DNA of 64,000 bases from Lamellibrachia satsuma (lineage: Eukaryota; Annelida; Polychaeta; Sabellida; Siboglinidae). Each line of letters starts with the position of its first letter. Positions within the stretch are counted from its first letter, which is position 1. This document shows, piece after piece, positions 1 through 19,829 of this stretch. A program made the translations under genes and the position numbers. Under the pieces are notes generated by a model. It searched no databases. It was not told the DNA's origin and saw nothing but the letters and a program-made list of their open reading frames with translations. Where the stretch lies: contig BSQZ01000011.1 in assembly GCA_033239005.1 (NCBI GenBank), positions 10,457,001-10,521,000 on the forward strand, written 5' to 3'.

Positions 1-3000
1 TTCAGTGGCGCCACTGTCGGGGAGTGTGGTGACAGTGGTGATATGTTCAGTGGCACCACTGTCGGGGAGTGTGGTGACAGTGGTGATATGTTCAGTGGCG
101 CCACTGTCGGGGAGTGTGGTGACAGTGGTGATATGTTCAGTGGCGCCACTTTCGGGGAGTGTGGTGATATGTTCAGTAGCGCCACTGTCGGGGAGTGTGG
201 TGACAGCGGTGATATGTTCAGTAGCTCCACTGTCGGGAGTGTGGTGACCGCGGTGATATGTTCAGTGGCACCGCTGTCGGGGAGTGTGATGACAGTGGTG
301 ATATGTTCGGTGGCACCACTGTCGGGGAGTGTGGTGATATGTTCAGTAGCGCCACTTTCGGGGAGTGTGGTGACAGCGGTGATATGTTCAGTGGCACCGC
401 TGTCGGGGTGTGTTGTGACAACGGTGATATGTTCAGTGGCGCCACTTTTGGGGAGGGTGGTGACAGTGGTGATATGTTTAGTGGCACCGCTGTCGGGAGT
501 GTGGTGACAGTGGTGATATGTTCAGTGGCACCACTGTCGGGGAGTGTTGTGACAACGGTGATATGTTCAGTAGCGCCACTGTTGGGGAGTGTGGTGGCAG
601 TGGTGATATATTTAGTGGCGCCACTGTCGGGGAGTGTGGTGACAGTGGTGATATATTCAGTGGCGCCACTGTCGGGAAGTGTGGTGACAGTGGTGATATG
701 TTCAGTGGCACCACTGTCTGGGAGTGTGATGACAGTGGTGATATGTTCAGTGGCACCACTGTCTGGGAGTGTGGTGACAGTGGTGATATGTTCATTGGCG
801 CCACTGTCGGGGAGTGTGGTGACAGTGGTGATATATTCAGTGGTGCCACTGTCGGGGAGTGTGGTGACAGTGGTGATATGTTCAGTGTCACCACTGTCGG
901 GGAGTGTGATCACATTGGTGATATGTTCAGTGGCCCCACTGTCGGGGAGTGTTGTGACAACGGTGATATGTTCAGTAGCGCCACTGTTGGGGAGTGTGGT
1001 GACAGCGGTGATATGTTCAGTGGCACCACTGTCGGGGAGTGTGATCACATTGGTGATATGTTCAGTGGCCCCACTGTCGGGGAGTGTTGTGACAACGGTG
1101 ATATGTTCAGTAGCGCCACTGTTGGGGAGTGTGGTGACAGCGGTGATATGTTCAGTGGCACCACTTTTGGGGAGTGTGATGACAGTGGTGATATGTTCAG
1201 TGGCACCACTGTCGGGGTGACAGTGGTGATATGTTCAGTGGCGCCACTGTCGGGGAGTGTGGTGACAGTGGTGATATGTTCAGTGGCACAACTGTCGGGG
1301 AGTGTGGTGACAGTGGTGATATGTTCAGTGGCACCGCTGTCGGGGAGTGTGGTGACAGTGGTGATATGTTCAGTGGCGCCACTGTCGGGGAGTGTGGTGA
1401 TATGTTCAGTGGCACCACTGTCGGGGTGACAGTGGTGATATGTTCAGTGGCGCCACTGTCGGGGAGTGTGGTGACAGTGATGATATGTTCAGTGGCGCCA
1501 CTGTCGGGGAGTGTGGTGACAGTGGTGATATGTTCAGTGGCACCACTGTCGGGGAGTGTGGTGACAGTGGTGATATGTTCAGTGGCGCCACTGTCGGGGA
1601 GTGTGGTGACAGTGGTGATATGTTCAGTGGCGCCACTTTCGGGGAGTGTGGTGATATGTTCAGTAGCGCCACTGTCGGGGAGTGTGGTGACAGCGGTGAT
1701 ATGTTCAGTAGCTCCACTGTCGGGGAGTGTGGTGACCGCGGTGATATGTTCAGTGGCACCGCTGTCGGGGAGTGTGATGACAGTGGTGATATGTTCAGTG
1801 GCACCACTGTCGGGGAGTGTGGTGATATGTTCAGTAGCGCCACTTTCGGGGAGTGTGGTGACAGCGGTGATATGTTCAGTGGCACCGCTGTCGGGGTGTG
1901 TTGTGACAACGGTGATATGTTCAGTGGCGCCACTTTTGGGGAGGGTGGTGACAGTGGTGATATGTTTAGTGGCACCGCTGTCGGGAGTGTGGTGACAGTG
2001 GTGATATGTTCAGTGGCACCACTGTCGGGGAGTGTTGTGACAACGGTGATATGTTCAGTAGCGCCACTGTTGGGGAGTGTGGTGGCAGTGGTGATATATT
2101 TAGTGGCGCCACTGTCGGGGAGTGTGGTGACAGTGGTGATATATTCAGTGCCACTGTCGGGAAGTGTGGTGACAGTGGTGATATGTTCAGTGGCACCACT
2201 GTCTGGGAGTGTGATGACAGTGGTGATATGTTCATTGGCACCACTGTCTGGGAGTGTGGTGACAGTGGTGATATGTTCATTGGCGCCACTGTCGGGGAGT
2301 GTGGTGACAGTGGTGATATATTCAGTGGTGCCACTGTTGGGGAGTGTGGTGACAGCGGTGATATGTTCAGTGGCACCACTGTCGGGGAGTGTGATCACAT
2401 TGGTGATATGTTCAGTGGCCCCACTGTCGGGGAGTGTTGTGACAACGGTGATATGTTCAGTGGCGCCACTGTTGGGGAGTGTGGTGACAGCGGTGATATG
2501 TTCAGTGGCACCACTGTCGGGGAGTGTGATCACATTGGTGATATGTTCAGTGGCCCCACTGTCGGGGAGTGTTGTGACAACGGTGATATGTTCAGTAGCG
2601 CCGCTGTTGGGGAGTGTGGTGACAGCGGTGATATGTTCAGTGGCACCACTGTTGGGGAGTGTGATGACAGTGGTGATATGTTCAGTGGCACCACTGTCGG
2701 GGTGACAGCGGTGATATGTTCAGTGGCACCGCTGTCGGGGAGTGTGATGACAGTGGTGATATGTTCAGTGGCACCACTGTCGGGGTGACAGCGGTGATAT
2801 GTTCAGTGGCACCGCTGTCGGGGAGTGTGGTGACAGTGGTGATATGTTCAGTGGCGCCACTGTCGGGGAGTGTGGTGACAGTGGTGATATGTTCAGTGGC
2901 GCCACTGTCGGGGAGTGTGGTGACAGTGGTGATATGTTCAGTGGCGCCACTGTCGGGGAGTGTGGTGACAGTGGTGATATGTTCAGTGGTGCCACTGTCG

Positions 3001-3357
3001 GGGAGTGTGGTGACAGTGGTGATATGTTCAGTGGCACCATTGTCTGGGAGTGTGATGACAGTGGTGATATGTTCAGTGGCACCACTGTCGGGGAGTGTGG
3101 TGACAGTGGTGATATGTTTAGTGGCGCCACTGTCGGGGATTGTGGTGACAGTGGTGATATGTTCAGTGGCACCACTGTCGGGGAGTGTGATGACAGTGGT
3201 GATATGTTCAGTGGCGCCACTGTTGGGGAGTGTTGTGACAACAGTGATATGTTCAGTGGCGCCACTGTCGGGGAGTGTTGTGACAGTGGCGATATGTTCA
3301 CTGTCGGGGAGTGTGGTGACAGTGGCGATATGTTCACTGTCGGGGAGTGTGATTTCG
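1..3357. repeat. 45-bp minisatellite array, about 75 units
   Basis: A tandem array with a 45-bp unit (TTCAGTGGCGCCACTGTCGG followed by GGAGTGTGGTGACAGTGGTG and ATATG) fills the first 3.3 kb and runs off the left edge. Because 45 is a multiple of three and the unit has few stops, long open frames appear in several frames on both strands (for example FSGATVGECGDSGDM on plus and HITTVTTLPDSGATE on minus). These are best read as artefacts of the unit length. Some units are shortened (loss of GACAGTGG, or GTCGGGGTGACAG junctions). A block of variants from about 180-1200 recurs at about 1668-2700, so a secondary duplication of about 1.49 kb is present. The array ends at a degenerate half unit near 3350. 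Confidence 0.95.
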
Positions 3358-4560
3358 GGTAAGCTCTAGTAGATAATCGTGTGACGTGGACTCGGCTGTC
3401 TAATTACGGAAACCTCGCGTCATCACGCTGACACAACGCGTTACAATTATTATGGCAATGTGATTTAATTAACTAACAACGCATTTTGCTCTTTGTTTAG
3501 CGTTTATTGGTACTCTGTTAAGAATGTACATTAAACGGTCATAAGAAATTAACACACACACTGCAAAAACACAAAATAATTAATAAATTGACATTGATAA
3601 ACACATAAGGGCCTTATGAATATCGGCTGATAAGACAAACGCGAGCAGTTACTTAAATATCGCATGTTTCAAGGTAAGGCATAAAAATCTTCCAAGTTGG
3701 CGCCCAGAAATCCCTCCCAATGGTTCCTCCCCAGTGATCATAGGGGATTTTTTAAGGAGCTTCAGCGATTTATTTTAATTTTTGTCATATAATCACAAAT
3801 GTGTTTGTAACCAAACTAAATGTTTTAGTAAAATAATAGATTTAAGATTGACATACAACAATATCGGGACACATTTAATACACTGATACACGGGAAGTAC
3901 ACAAAATGGAAATATCAATACCGAACATCTAATGTAGCTGTCTCGTCGTACTACACTAATTTTTTTTATATAAAGCACGTTATATCCCTATTCCTACACT
4001 AGTTACAATTTAAACTTGGCTATTTTCTAACGTATATTACCTAATTATATAATTAATTATTTTCTAAAATAATACAATTTCCTCTCCTGTTTTTATTTTA
4101 TATACGTAAAAAGCAACCGCACGTCATTTGAATCACCTTTTTTACACGGGAGAAGCACACAGTTTTAAAACAAGAAACAACGTCAAATAGAACTTGCGAT
4201 AGGGAATCCGCGTAGAAAATCTAACTGATCTAATAGAGACAAACTATTCTTTCTATCGGCACACCTTCGCCTTGTATCGCATCCCACCTAAAGCCCACTG
4301 CAATCTAAGGCGCTCGCCTTCTCCCCCCAACTCTCACTGATAGTTATATCAAGAAACTGAAATATCACAGGTGTCAACACTTGTTCGCGGAAAAGCGGGA
4401 AAGCGTTCGTCGTTTTTAACGTGTTTTACGGGTGACTTTAATGATTTGAGACCAAACAAATAACATATGCACAGAATGGCCTCGTGTGCAACAAAAGCTC
4501 GTGTGCGGGAAAGCGGGACTAACGCCCGAAAGCGGTAATGTTGACACCTATGGAATATCT
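3358..4560. other. No gene seen; 3' flank of gene 1
   Basis: AT-rich sequence without recognisable coding exons or repeats. On the minus strand it lies directly downstream of the gene 1 stop codon and so should contain its 3' UTR. Several TTTATT words (AATAAA on minus) occur, for example near 3507 and 3765, but no poly(A) site can be chosen by eye. Confidence 0.5.
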
Positions 4561-12056
<7,496 letters not shown>

Positions 12057-12080
12057 CTGCAAGGAATATAAGAAGCACAT

Positions 12081-13566
12081 TATGATAACGATTACACCGA
12101 TGAGGTCATTGTAAGAGATGGTAGAACACTTCGCATTTAATCTCCAACCAAACATGCTTATTTTGACAGTAACTCGTCTTCTCTTGCAAGTGTTAACACG
12201 ACGGATGAGGTACACGACGGATGAGGTAAAACTATTCCTTCATGATTCCACCCACTGTCTCCATTAAGATACTCGTTTCTATATTTGTTTTAATAGAGAC
12301 AACATAGGCAATGCTAGCAAGAGTTCACCGTGTAAAATGGACACATTGGTTCATGTATATAGTGAAACGCATCCTTGTAACGTATGTCTAACAATAACGC
12401 TAGACACTTTGAGATAGATGTAAATTTTTTTAATTCATGCACACTAGGCGTAAAATCCTCACACAATGACAATGTACACAGTCTCAACACGTTACACACA
12501 CACGAACACGTCCCTATATTGTCTGAGTCTAGACCTCTACTTTAACCCTTGCCACTCCCAGTTCCCGTCACTGGTGGAGCAGGGTGATTATGGTGATTGT
12601 AAAGGTATCGCGTGGTGAGGATAGTGTAACATTTTATCACTGTGATTACATATTTGATGATGATGATGATAGTGGTAAAATAACAATAGGAAGAAAAAGA
12701 AGAAGAAAATAAAACTTATTTCGCGCCTAAATCATCGGAAACCAAGCTCTAACGCGCATCAAAACCGCAAGGATTAGTCAATCTGGAAACCGGTAGGCAA
12801 TATTAAAGTTGTCAACCTGTGTCAACAGGAGAGATGCGTTAGGGATGACAGGTTAAAACGAGAAGCAGTCTTCAAGTTACGGCGAAATTGTATAATGTTT
12901 GAAGTGGCCTAACAATTAGTCTATTCTAAGTCTCCGACGGCCAGGTGCGGTCGCGGTTAGCACACCAAGACAGACCAGGGGTTGCTATTGGTGACCACCA
13001 CAATATTTTCTGATTTCCTTCGAAACGCTTCCTGCTGCATTATTTAAACTTTATGGCCGCATCCAGGGCGAACGCATTCAGCGTCCTATAAATTCCACTG
13101 TGTTCGATATGTGTACCAGAATTTCCAGAATAATATGATCTTGATAGACCGAGTGGTAGTATGTAATAGGCCAACCATATATAAATCCCGCCGGGATAAA
13201 ACGAGAATATCTTTACACAATAAAGCGGCATCCAAGCCGGAAAACAACGTTCGACCATGCTTCGCAGTTAAATTATGCTCAACACACAATCAATAATGTC
13301 TTAGATACAGTATACCCCATTAACTGAACACGACGTGTTTTGTCGACTTGGTTACCAGTCTCGCAAACTATGATCTTGTTAATTATTCCGCCCATGAGCG
13401 GTTGCTAGGAACGCGTCGCCATAACAGGAAATACATCGTGGAAGTCAGAAAAGAGCGAAACGTTACAATCGATATTTGCAGTCGCGAGGCCCGCATGATC
13501 AATGACCGCTGATTCTTGGATAATAGTGATCGACTGCTGTCACTTGGTTTTCAAGCCCGACAAATG
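12081..13566. other. No gene seen; upstream of gene 1
   Basis: The promoter and first exon of gene 1 should lie here or further right, but no ATG exon with a phase-0 donor could be singled out. A short (GAT)n run is at about 12655. Nothing else was recognised. Confidence 0.4.
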
Positions 13567-15403
13567 TGTAATTAAATATTAAGCTGTATACATTAGGCCA
13601 AATGTCAGGTGAATCTACTGTCGCACCAGTGGATGGCATGACCCGGGCCTACATAGCTCAATAGCCCTATTTGTTCAGTTGTGAAAAACGAAATACGGAT
13701 GATACAATTCAACATAAAATACCAAACTTAACCAACGTGCTCTGTTGTGAACACTTTATAAAGGAAGAAATGCGAATAATATAACTCAACATAAAATCGC
13801 AGTAAATTGAATTTCAGTAAAGTTAGTTAAATGGCGGCATCTTTAAAATTCGGAATAAACCTAAACGTTTTGTCATGTTGAACCACTAAGACGATTTCAT
13901 TTCTGTATTTGTAAAACTAGCGATGATGCAGTGCCTGCCCTCCATTTGTCAATGCAACGTACGTGTCATTTTCTGTAACTTTCTAACAAGAGTTAACCTT
14001 GTGAATGTAAATGTTTATTTGTTCTATAGCGTCGTAGAAGGGATCGAGGAAGAAGCCAGAAAATTACAGACCAGTGAGTTTAACATCAGTTGTATGTAAA
14101 ATACTCGAAACATTAATTAGAGACCACATGGTGGAATTCCTTGTAAAACATAAATTAATAAATACATCTCAACATGGGTTCCTAAAAGCAAGGTCATGTC
14201 TAACTAATCTCTTATGTTTTTTGAAGAAATTACAAAGTGGGTAGATGACGGGTCACCAGTGGATATTGTCTACTTAGATTTTCAGAAAGCTTTCGATAAA
14301 GTGCCACATCAAAGATTGTTACTTCAACTAAAAGCCCATGGCATAGGTAATGATGTAATCAACTGGATAGAAAAGTGGCTTACACACAGAAAACAGAGAG
14401 TAATAGTAGATGGTGAGATTTCAAATTGGAAATCTGTTTTTTTAGTGGGGTACCACATGGATCAGTATTAGGCCCTATACTGTTTTTAATATATATAAAT
14501 GATTTGGAAGATGACATATCTAGCAAAGTACTCAAATTGGCAGATGACACAAAAGTATTTAGATAGGTTACTAATGATACAGATAAACAAAGTTTACAGG
14601 ATGGTCTAGATAAATTAGTTAAATGGTCAGAAAAATGGCAAATGTTATTAAATTTTGGGAAGTGTAAATGTATACACATAGGACATGGAAACATGGACGA
14701 AGAATATAAAATGGGGGATGTTGTACTAGGTAGAACCACACAAGAAAAGGACTTAGGAGTAACATTTAGTGCTGACATGAAAGTTTCAGGGAGTTAAGGA
14801 GCAGTGTATGTTGGACATGAGAAAGTACTCTTTCTCACAGAGGGTGATAAATGAATGGAACCAACTGCCAAATGATTGTGTTAATGCTAGTAATGTGAAT
14901 ATGTTTAAAAATAGAATTGACAGATATTTGATAAAATTGTTGAATTCTCGATAACCCAATGGCTTCCTTGTCCACTTGCCATCTGGAACTTGTTGTTTGG
15001 GATGGTAATCTAGTTAAATCTTGTGAAATATCTATACAATGATATTCTATAATGTTGTACAGTAAAATAAATAGTATAGTAAATTATGGAAAAACTTGTT
15101 GGAGGCACGCTATTTCGACAACACCTGCCCAAGTCCTTAGGAGGCCGCGCATCGTCACATTTCCCGCTAATTCGGGACACTGGTACACAGACGGAGTATG
15201 TGTACAAGGGACAACATATCCGACAGGAAGAGAAACCGCAAAATCAATTATTCACGAATGCACGTTCGTACTGCCGGTGCTTTTGTCTTGACAACGCTTC
15301 AGTTGATCTCACGGGAAACGAGTATGTTATATCACCACTAGTCATTGTAGCTGCTGATGATTTTTGTTTTGTCGTTAAATAATCTACGCCAACAAAAACG
15401 AAT
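13567..15403 (+). repeat. 835-bp dispersed repeat, copy 1, split by a CR1 insertion
   Basis: Sequence 13567-14031 plus 15028-15403 is the same, with a few percent differences, as the reverse complement of 21834-22672. Copy 1 is interrupted after GTTCTATAGCG by about 996 bp of CR1 sequence and resumes at ATATCTATACAATG, whereas copy 2 reads straight across. Shared ends are near ATTAAATATTAAGCTG on the left and ACGCCAACAAAAACG on the right, with no obvious terminal inverted repeats. A frame starting with MEKLVGG (15086) and ending DDFCFVVK is kept open in both copies. Class unknown; perhaps a non-autonomous element. Confidence 0.85.
14032..15027 (+). pseudogene. CR1-like retrotransposon fragment (RT and 3' end), internally deleted
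   Basis: Matches the near-complete element at 34757-38988 from the RT segment ENYRPVSLTS onward. YLDFQKAFDKVPHQR is intact, followed by the LGPILFL region across a frame shift, LADDTKVF in place of FADD, and then the C-terminal FSQRVINEWNQLP-type end. About 400 bp equivalent to 38330-38737 is missing just after the GADMKVS-like segment. It ends with the family tail (TAGTTAAATCTTGTGAAAT). It is 5' truncated, as usual for target-primed insertion, and has several stops. Confidence 0.88.
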
Positions 15404-15527
15404 TATTGTTTGATATAAGTATGTTGAATCACGTGTGAATATGCAACATAGGAAGGTCCCCCAGAATGTAATTCCCCAGGGCCACCATCGAAAGTCTCAT
15501 GGAGCTGACACCTGGCCCCTATAAACA

Positions 15528-15960
15528 GAGCTGGAAAGGAAGTTCAATGCGAGTTACACTAGAATGCCCAGGAAGTGTCTACATTTCTACCGCAGCAATA
15601 TTCTGACAAATAGAGAGGACATTGTGACAATACTCCAGAGTGGGATCATGCATTTATAAGGAAGATGAAGAAGGCAGAATATTACGGGGATATAGATAAG
15701 TTTTTATATAAGATCCTAATGAGGCGTCTCCAACTAGCTGGTCACTTTCATCGCCACAAAGAAGAACCTGTGTCAAGATTCATATGTTGGACACACTCTG
15801 AGATAAACAGTGAGAAACAAACAACAGTAGACAACAAACTAATCTGCAAAAACGTTGATGCCGAAATAGCCGACCTTTTATCCCTGATGAATGATCGACC
15901 TACATGGAAGAGACTCGTCAAATCTCCGGCTCCGGCCGCCATTGCTGATGCTGATGAATA
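15528..15960 (+). pseudogene. C-terminal remnant of an endonuclease/reverse transcriptase retroelement
   Basis: ELERKFNASYTRM and, in another frame from 15665, RRLQLAGHFHRHKEEPVSR followed by a C-terminal WKRLVKS are the hallmark end of a non-LTR family whose RT proteins finish with 'RLAGH..RH.E..' and 'D...W..L'. The frame change and the gap in between show decay. The middle of a related protein lies at 20490-21310, but order and spacing do not allow the two to be one copy. Confidence 0.7.
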
Positions 15961-16568
15961 TTTTAGCAACGAATGTTATTGAGAGTAATATCAAACTCTC
16001 TTTTGTTCGGGTGACTAATAACACTGTATTTACATTTGATACACCCTGTGACGTTACACGTCATTACAGTATATTATAAACAAGAGGTTCTAGGGTCTTG
16101 TACAAGAAGTGAGAAAACACAGTCTTCTCGGATTGCCTGTTGTATTTAAGATATTGCTATTTAGAGGTGGATACGGGTGTATCGCGATAAAGGACGTATC
16201 CTTTCCCACTGAAGTCGTAACTACAATCAACTAGTTAGTAAAAATTAACTTTGTTATCTGGGATGATGATTTTTTTAAAGGTTTCTATATAAACAAATGG
16301 AAATGTCAAAATTAAGATCGTTTCAAATAAATGTCGAATGGTCTTTGGTTGTGAAACAATAGCGGAATTGTTAACTACCCTTAAGTTATACGATGACGTT
16401 TCCACTGTTGTATTAATTGCCAAGCTGTAAAACAACGCTCCGATGGTATGAAAAAAGTGAACAACTCGTTACAACATAACTCGCAGTTTATTGATGATAC
16501 CATGTAAAAATGTGTACACGTGTTCGTACAAACTCTCATGTTGTTTGACATAGAATGATAATACTTAC
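15961..16568. other. No feature recognised
   Basis: AT-rich single-copy-looking sequence without convincing coding potential. Confidence 0.4.
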
Positions 16569-16752
16569 CATTTGTGTCGTATTCTTCATGATATTCATCA
16601 AAAACTACGCAGCTGTCCTTCAACACGTCGGTTGCTTCGAGTGTTGGAGAAGACTTTGTTATGCTGAGCGGGGGCCTACACGGGGAATCAGTTGCCATAG
16701 CGGCATGAACTTGCGTGACCACGTTGTCCGTGAATCTGGTCAGCCAAGGCAT
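16569..16752 (-). CDS. Possible coding exon of an unknown gene
   Basis: An open frame from ATG (16752) reads MPWLTRFTDNVVTQVHAAM, continues through a Ser/Pro-rich stretch and an acidic end, DEYHEEYDTN, and stops exactly at a strong donor G|GTAAGTAT in phase 1. GC content and codon use look coding compared with the AT-rich flanks. A TAG just before the ATG could also be an acceptor. No homolog recognised. The phase-1 donor does not match the phase-0 entry of the gene 1 signal exon, so it is probably not the missing first exon. Confidence 0.4.
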
Positions 16753-18659
16753 CTAGCAACTACCGTGCAATTCATGAATAATGTGTTAAGTCGGCAACGT
16801 GTCACAGTGACCGTCGCATCAGGCTATCGAGTGTTCATTCATCCGTAGTCGTTAGAGGTAGATGGATGACGTTCACGGCGCAGAGCATGAGGTGAACCAT
16901 ATTAGCGTTAAATGACGAGACACGGTCAATGATTTAACTCGGTGTCAGATAGTAGATTCTCAAGTGTCATTAAGGCATGGTCTGTCAAGATGTAGACACG
17001 CTTTACTTATTATTCAAATAAATTGTCCATCGCAACGCATCACGAATCGTCATGAACATACGCAGACATTTGAAATAAATCATTTGTTCTTGGAGAGAAG
17101 GCGCGTTATGTATCGTATAAAACGACTCGGCTATGTTAAATAAAGGGTCACTATTTTGTTTTAGACACCATGCAGTACGAAAGACCAGAGCCGGCTTCTA
17201 CGATACCAGGATTTTGCATCTAACATGTTTTCATTCAACACTTCTGTTTCATATTCGCTGATGTAATTTGTGCAGTTGGCTTATGCTGTGCTCTCTATTC
17301 TTAGCTGCTTCTCCTGCGACAAGCCTAACCTGAAATAAGTATACTACTGTAACTTTACAAACATTACCAGGTTCGTGCATTTTTATCTTATGATAATGTT
17401 CATTTTCGGATAAGAGGATGGGAATTATGGTTACGGGGAACTCGATTTTACGCTGAAAGCCATCGAGAGTACACTAATTGTTCACAGGTGTGGCTCGCCC
17501 TTTTCAGGTGTATGTTAAATATGTATATAAACATCAATAGATCATTTGTTCCATTTATTGTCATCAGGGAGAATGAACACTTTCTACAATTCTCTTTTAC
17601 AAACAGATTCTCTGCCATTTGAAATCTATCTGATATTATGTTTCCTGCATTGTTTTCCAGTGATACCACCGTATCTCGAACGTTATATTTAAACCTGACA
17701 TAGACACAGATCAACAACTCTTGTTTTCATTTTTAATATTACACTGTATTTGTCAATTCTTGATCAACTATATTTCTTTAATATAACTATATTTATTTCC
17801 TGCATGTTAGCAAACCCTCAGCATCATTTGCCTTTGTGCAACAATCCGACCATTCCTGTTTTTTTATGTGTTTCTTCCATGACTGTATTAGTTGTTTCTT
17901 CAGGGGAATAAATATTTAAATAATGCCCTTAATCTAATTTTCTCTATCAGGCTAGACGTGCATACCAACTAGCATTGAACATGTTCGATAGATTTTGCTT
18001 TTACTTGATGGCTCAGTCTGTCTATAGCGAATTCTCTAAGCTAACATTTCGTCACCACATCATCACGTGAGAACGTTCCTCTCAGCACCATAACAACTGA
18101 CATGTCGTCAACACACCCACACCAGTGTCATTCTACTCACAATACTAAGGGTTAACATCAGAACGTAAACTACGTTTGAGTGAAAAAAACTCGCGAAGGC
18201 GCCAGACATGAACAGTATGTACAGTAAACATTCTGCTCAATAAATACGTCATAATTTCAGTAGTTTCGTCATTATATGTTTGATATCACAAAAATAAACG
18301 CACACTTATCTAGATATCAGAACGCCATCATTATCAGATCGCACTTTCGACATCAACAACATTAGCACTTAAAATGTTTTGCACAAAGGAAGACCCCCAC
18401 ATAGGCGCATTCACACATGCATGCACGCACACGTGCATGCAGGTCTGATATGACCTCGTTCCGCAACAAAGATCGTCCATAAAGAAGCTTGGATTTTCCA
18501 GTGAAGCAGCGCTCTACCAATTGGCTCTTGTACGGCATGTTTTCAGTCCACGCTACATTGGCGTTGTTGACGACTCGGTGTCGCGACATGTAAACGCATT
18601 GATTTTCCTAGACGAGATTGGACGTGATTGGGCAGTGTGGAGAGTCTCCCTTAAGTAAC
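16753..18659. other. No gene seen apart from the CR1 scrap at 17590-17700
   Basis: AT-rich sequence. The minus-strand frame at 18362-18589 has no splice signals or homology that I recognise. Confidence 0.4.
17590..17700 (-). pseudogene. CR1 ORF2 fragment
   Basis: The minus strand encodes VRDTVVSLENNAGNIISD and then FQMAENL. This matches the inter-domain segment of the complete CR1 at about 37195-37275 (VQDKVGPLEDSAGNIISQ, FLMAEDL). Flanks are unrelated, so this is a short orphan scrap. Confidence 0.65.
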
Positions 18660-18944
18660 TACCTTTAATGCATCAGTTTATCGAAAGCGTTCTGAACATC
18701 AAAGTAGATCATATCTACCGGCTCACCTGCCCACTTAATTATTGATTACTTCTGAAAACAGCATATTTGTTAAGAATTGCCTCTTTTTATATTAAGTAGT
18801 CTTGGTGGAATCCCATCCATTCCATGTGATTTATTATCATTTATTTTCATTATTTTCTTAGCTACCAATTCCGAAAAAAATGCCATATGTAACCTGATTT
18901 AGCCTCCTAAATTTTAGCATCTGTCATTGGTAATGAACTTATAT
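18660..18944 (-). pseudogene. CR1 ORF2 fragment downstream of its own minisatellite
   Basis: The minus strand reads TREYISSLPMTDAKI, then ELVAKKIMKINDNKSHGMDG with IPPRLL, then after a deletion KWAGEPVDMIYFDVQNAFDK. These align in order with TKEDISSLPVADAKF, ELVARKIKAMKDNKSPGVDG and VDIIYLDFQKAFDK of the element at 34757-38988. The 74-bp array at 18945-19812 is continuous with its 5' side. Confidence 0.8.
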
Positions 18945-19812
18945 ATTCTCTAGTAAAACTGTACTGAAATACCTATTTTGGTCTTCTGCCATTAAAAAAA
19001 CCCTATGATAACTGATACTCTCTAGCAAACTTATCTAAAGTACCGATTTATATCCTTTGTCATTGAGAAAATCCTGTGATAACTGATGTATGATCTAGTA
19101 AAACTGACCTAAAATAACAATTTAGGTCCTCTGCCATTAAGAAAACCCTCTAATAACTAATATACCCTCTAGTAAAACTCAACTGAAATACCGATTTAGG
19201 TCCTCTGCCGTTAAGAAAACCCTCCAATAACTAATATACCCTCTAGTAAAACTCAACTGAAATACCGATTTAGGTCCTCTGCCGTTAAGAAAACCCTCCA
19301 ATAACTAATATACCCTCTAGTAAAACTCAACTGAAATACCGATTTAGGTCCTCTGCCGTTAAGAAAACCCTCTAATAACTAATATACCCTCTAGTAAAAC
19401 TCAACTGAAATACCGATTTAGGTCCTCTGCCGTTAAGAAAACCCTCCAATAACTAATATACCCTCTAGTAAAACTCAACTGAAATACCGATTTAGGTCCT
19501 CTGCCGTTAAGAAAACCCTCCAATAACTAACATACCCTCTAGTAAAACTCAACTGAAATACCGATTTAGGTCCTCTGCCGTTAAGAAAACCCTCCAATAA
19601 CTAACATACCCTCTAGTAAAACTCAACTGAAATACCGATTTAGGTCCTCTGCCGTTAAGAAAACCCTCCAATAACTAATATACCCTCTAGTAAAACTCAA
19701 CTGAAATACCGATTTAGGTCCTCTGCCGTTAAGAAAACCCTCTAATAACTAATATACTCTCTAGTAAAACTCAACTGAAATACCGATTTAGGTCCTCTGC
19801 CGTTAAGACAAA
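18945..19812 (-). repeat. 74-bp minisatellite derived from CR1 ORF2
   Basis: About 11-12 tandem units of 74 bp. The central units are nearly identical and the two at the low end are degenerate. Read on the minus strand, each unit is GGGTTTTCTTAACGGCAGAG, GACCTAAATCGGTATTTCAG, TTGAGTTTTACTAGAGGGTA and TATTAGTTATTGGA. This corresponds to the CR1 coding segment FLMAEDLNGYFSSVFTKEDIS at about 37252-37318. The array merges without a break into CR1 sequence at 18660-18944. It is therefore an expansion of a coding segment inside a dead minus-strand CR1 copy. Confidence 0.88.
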
Positions 19813-19829
19813 CTATGCATATTATACTT

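Noticed and set aside
1..3369. Repeat protein of FSGATVGECGDSGDM units
   Set aside because: All frames are open because the unit is 45 bp with few stops; frames are broken by non-triplet indels and no splice or start context supports a gene.
18500..18545. Possible tRNA gene on the minus strand (CCAATTGGTAGAGCG word)
   Set aside because: Only the D-arm-like word fits; no anticodon stem, T-arm or acceptor pairing could be found around it.
19000..19810. CRISPR-like direct repeat array
   Set aside because: Units are contiguous, spacer-free and match CR1 coding sequence; the other arrays (33.0, 25.7, 43.6, 44.4 kb) also lack unique spacers, and the DNA is eukaryotic.
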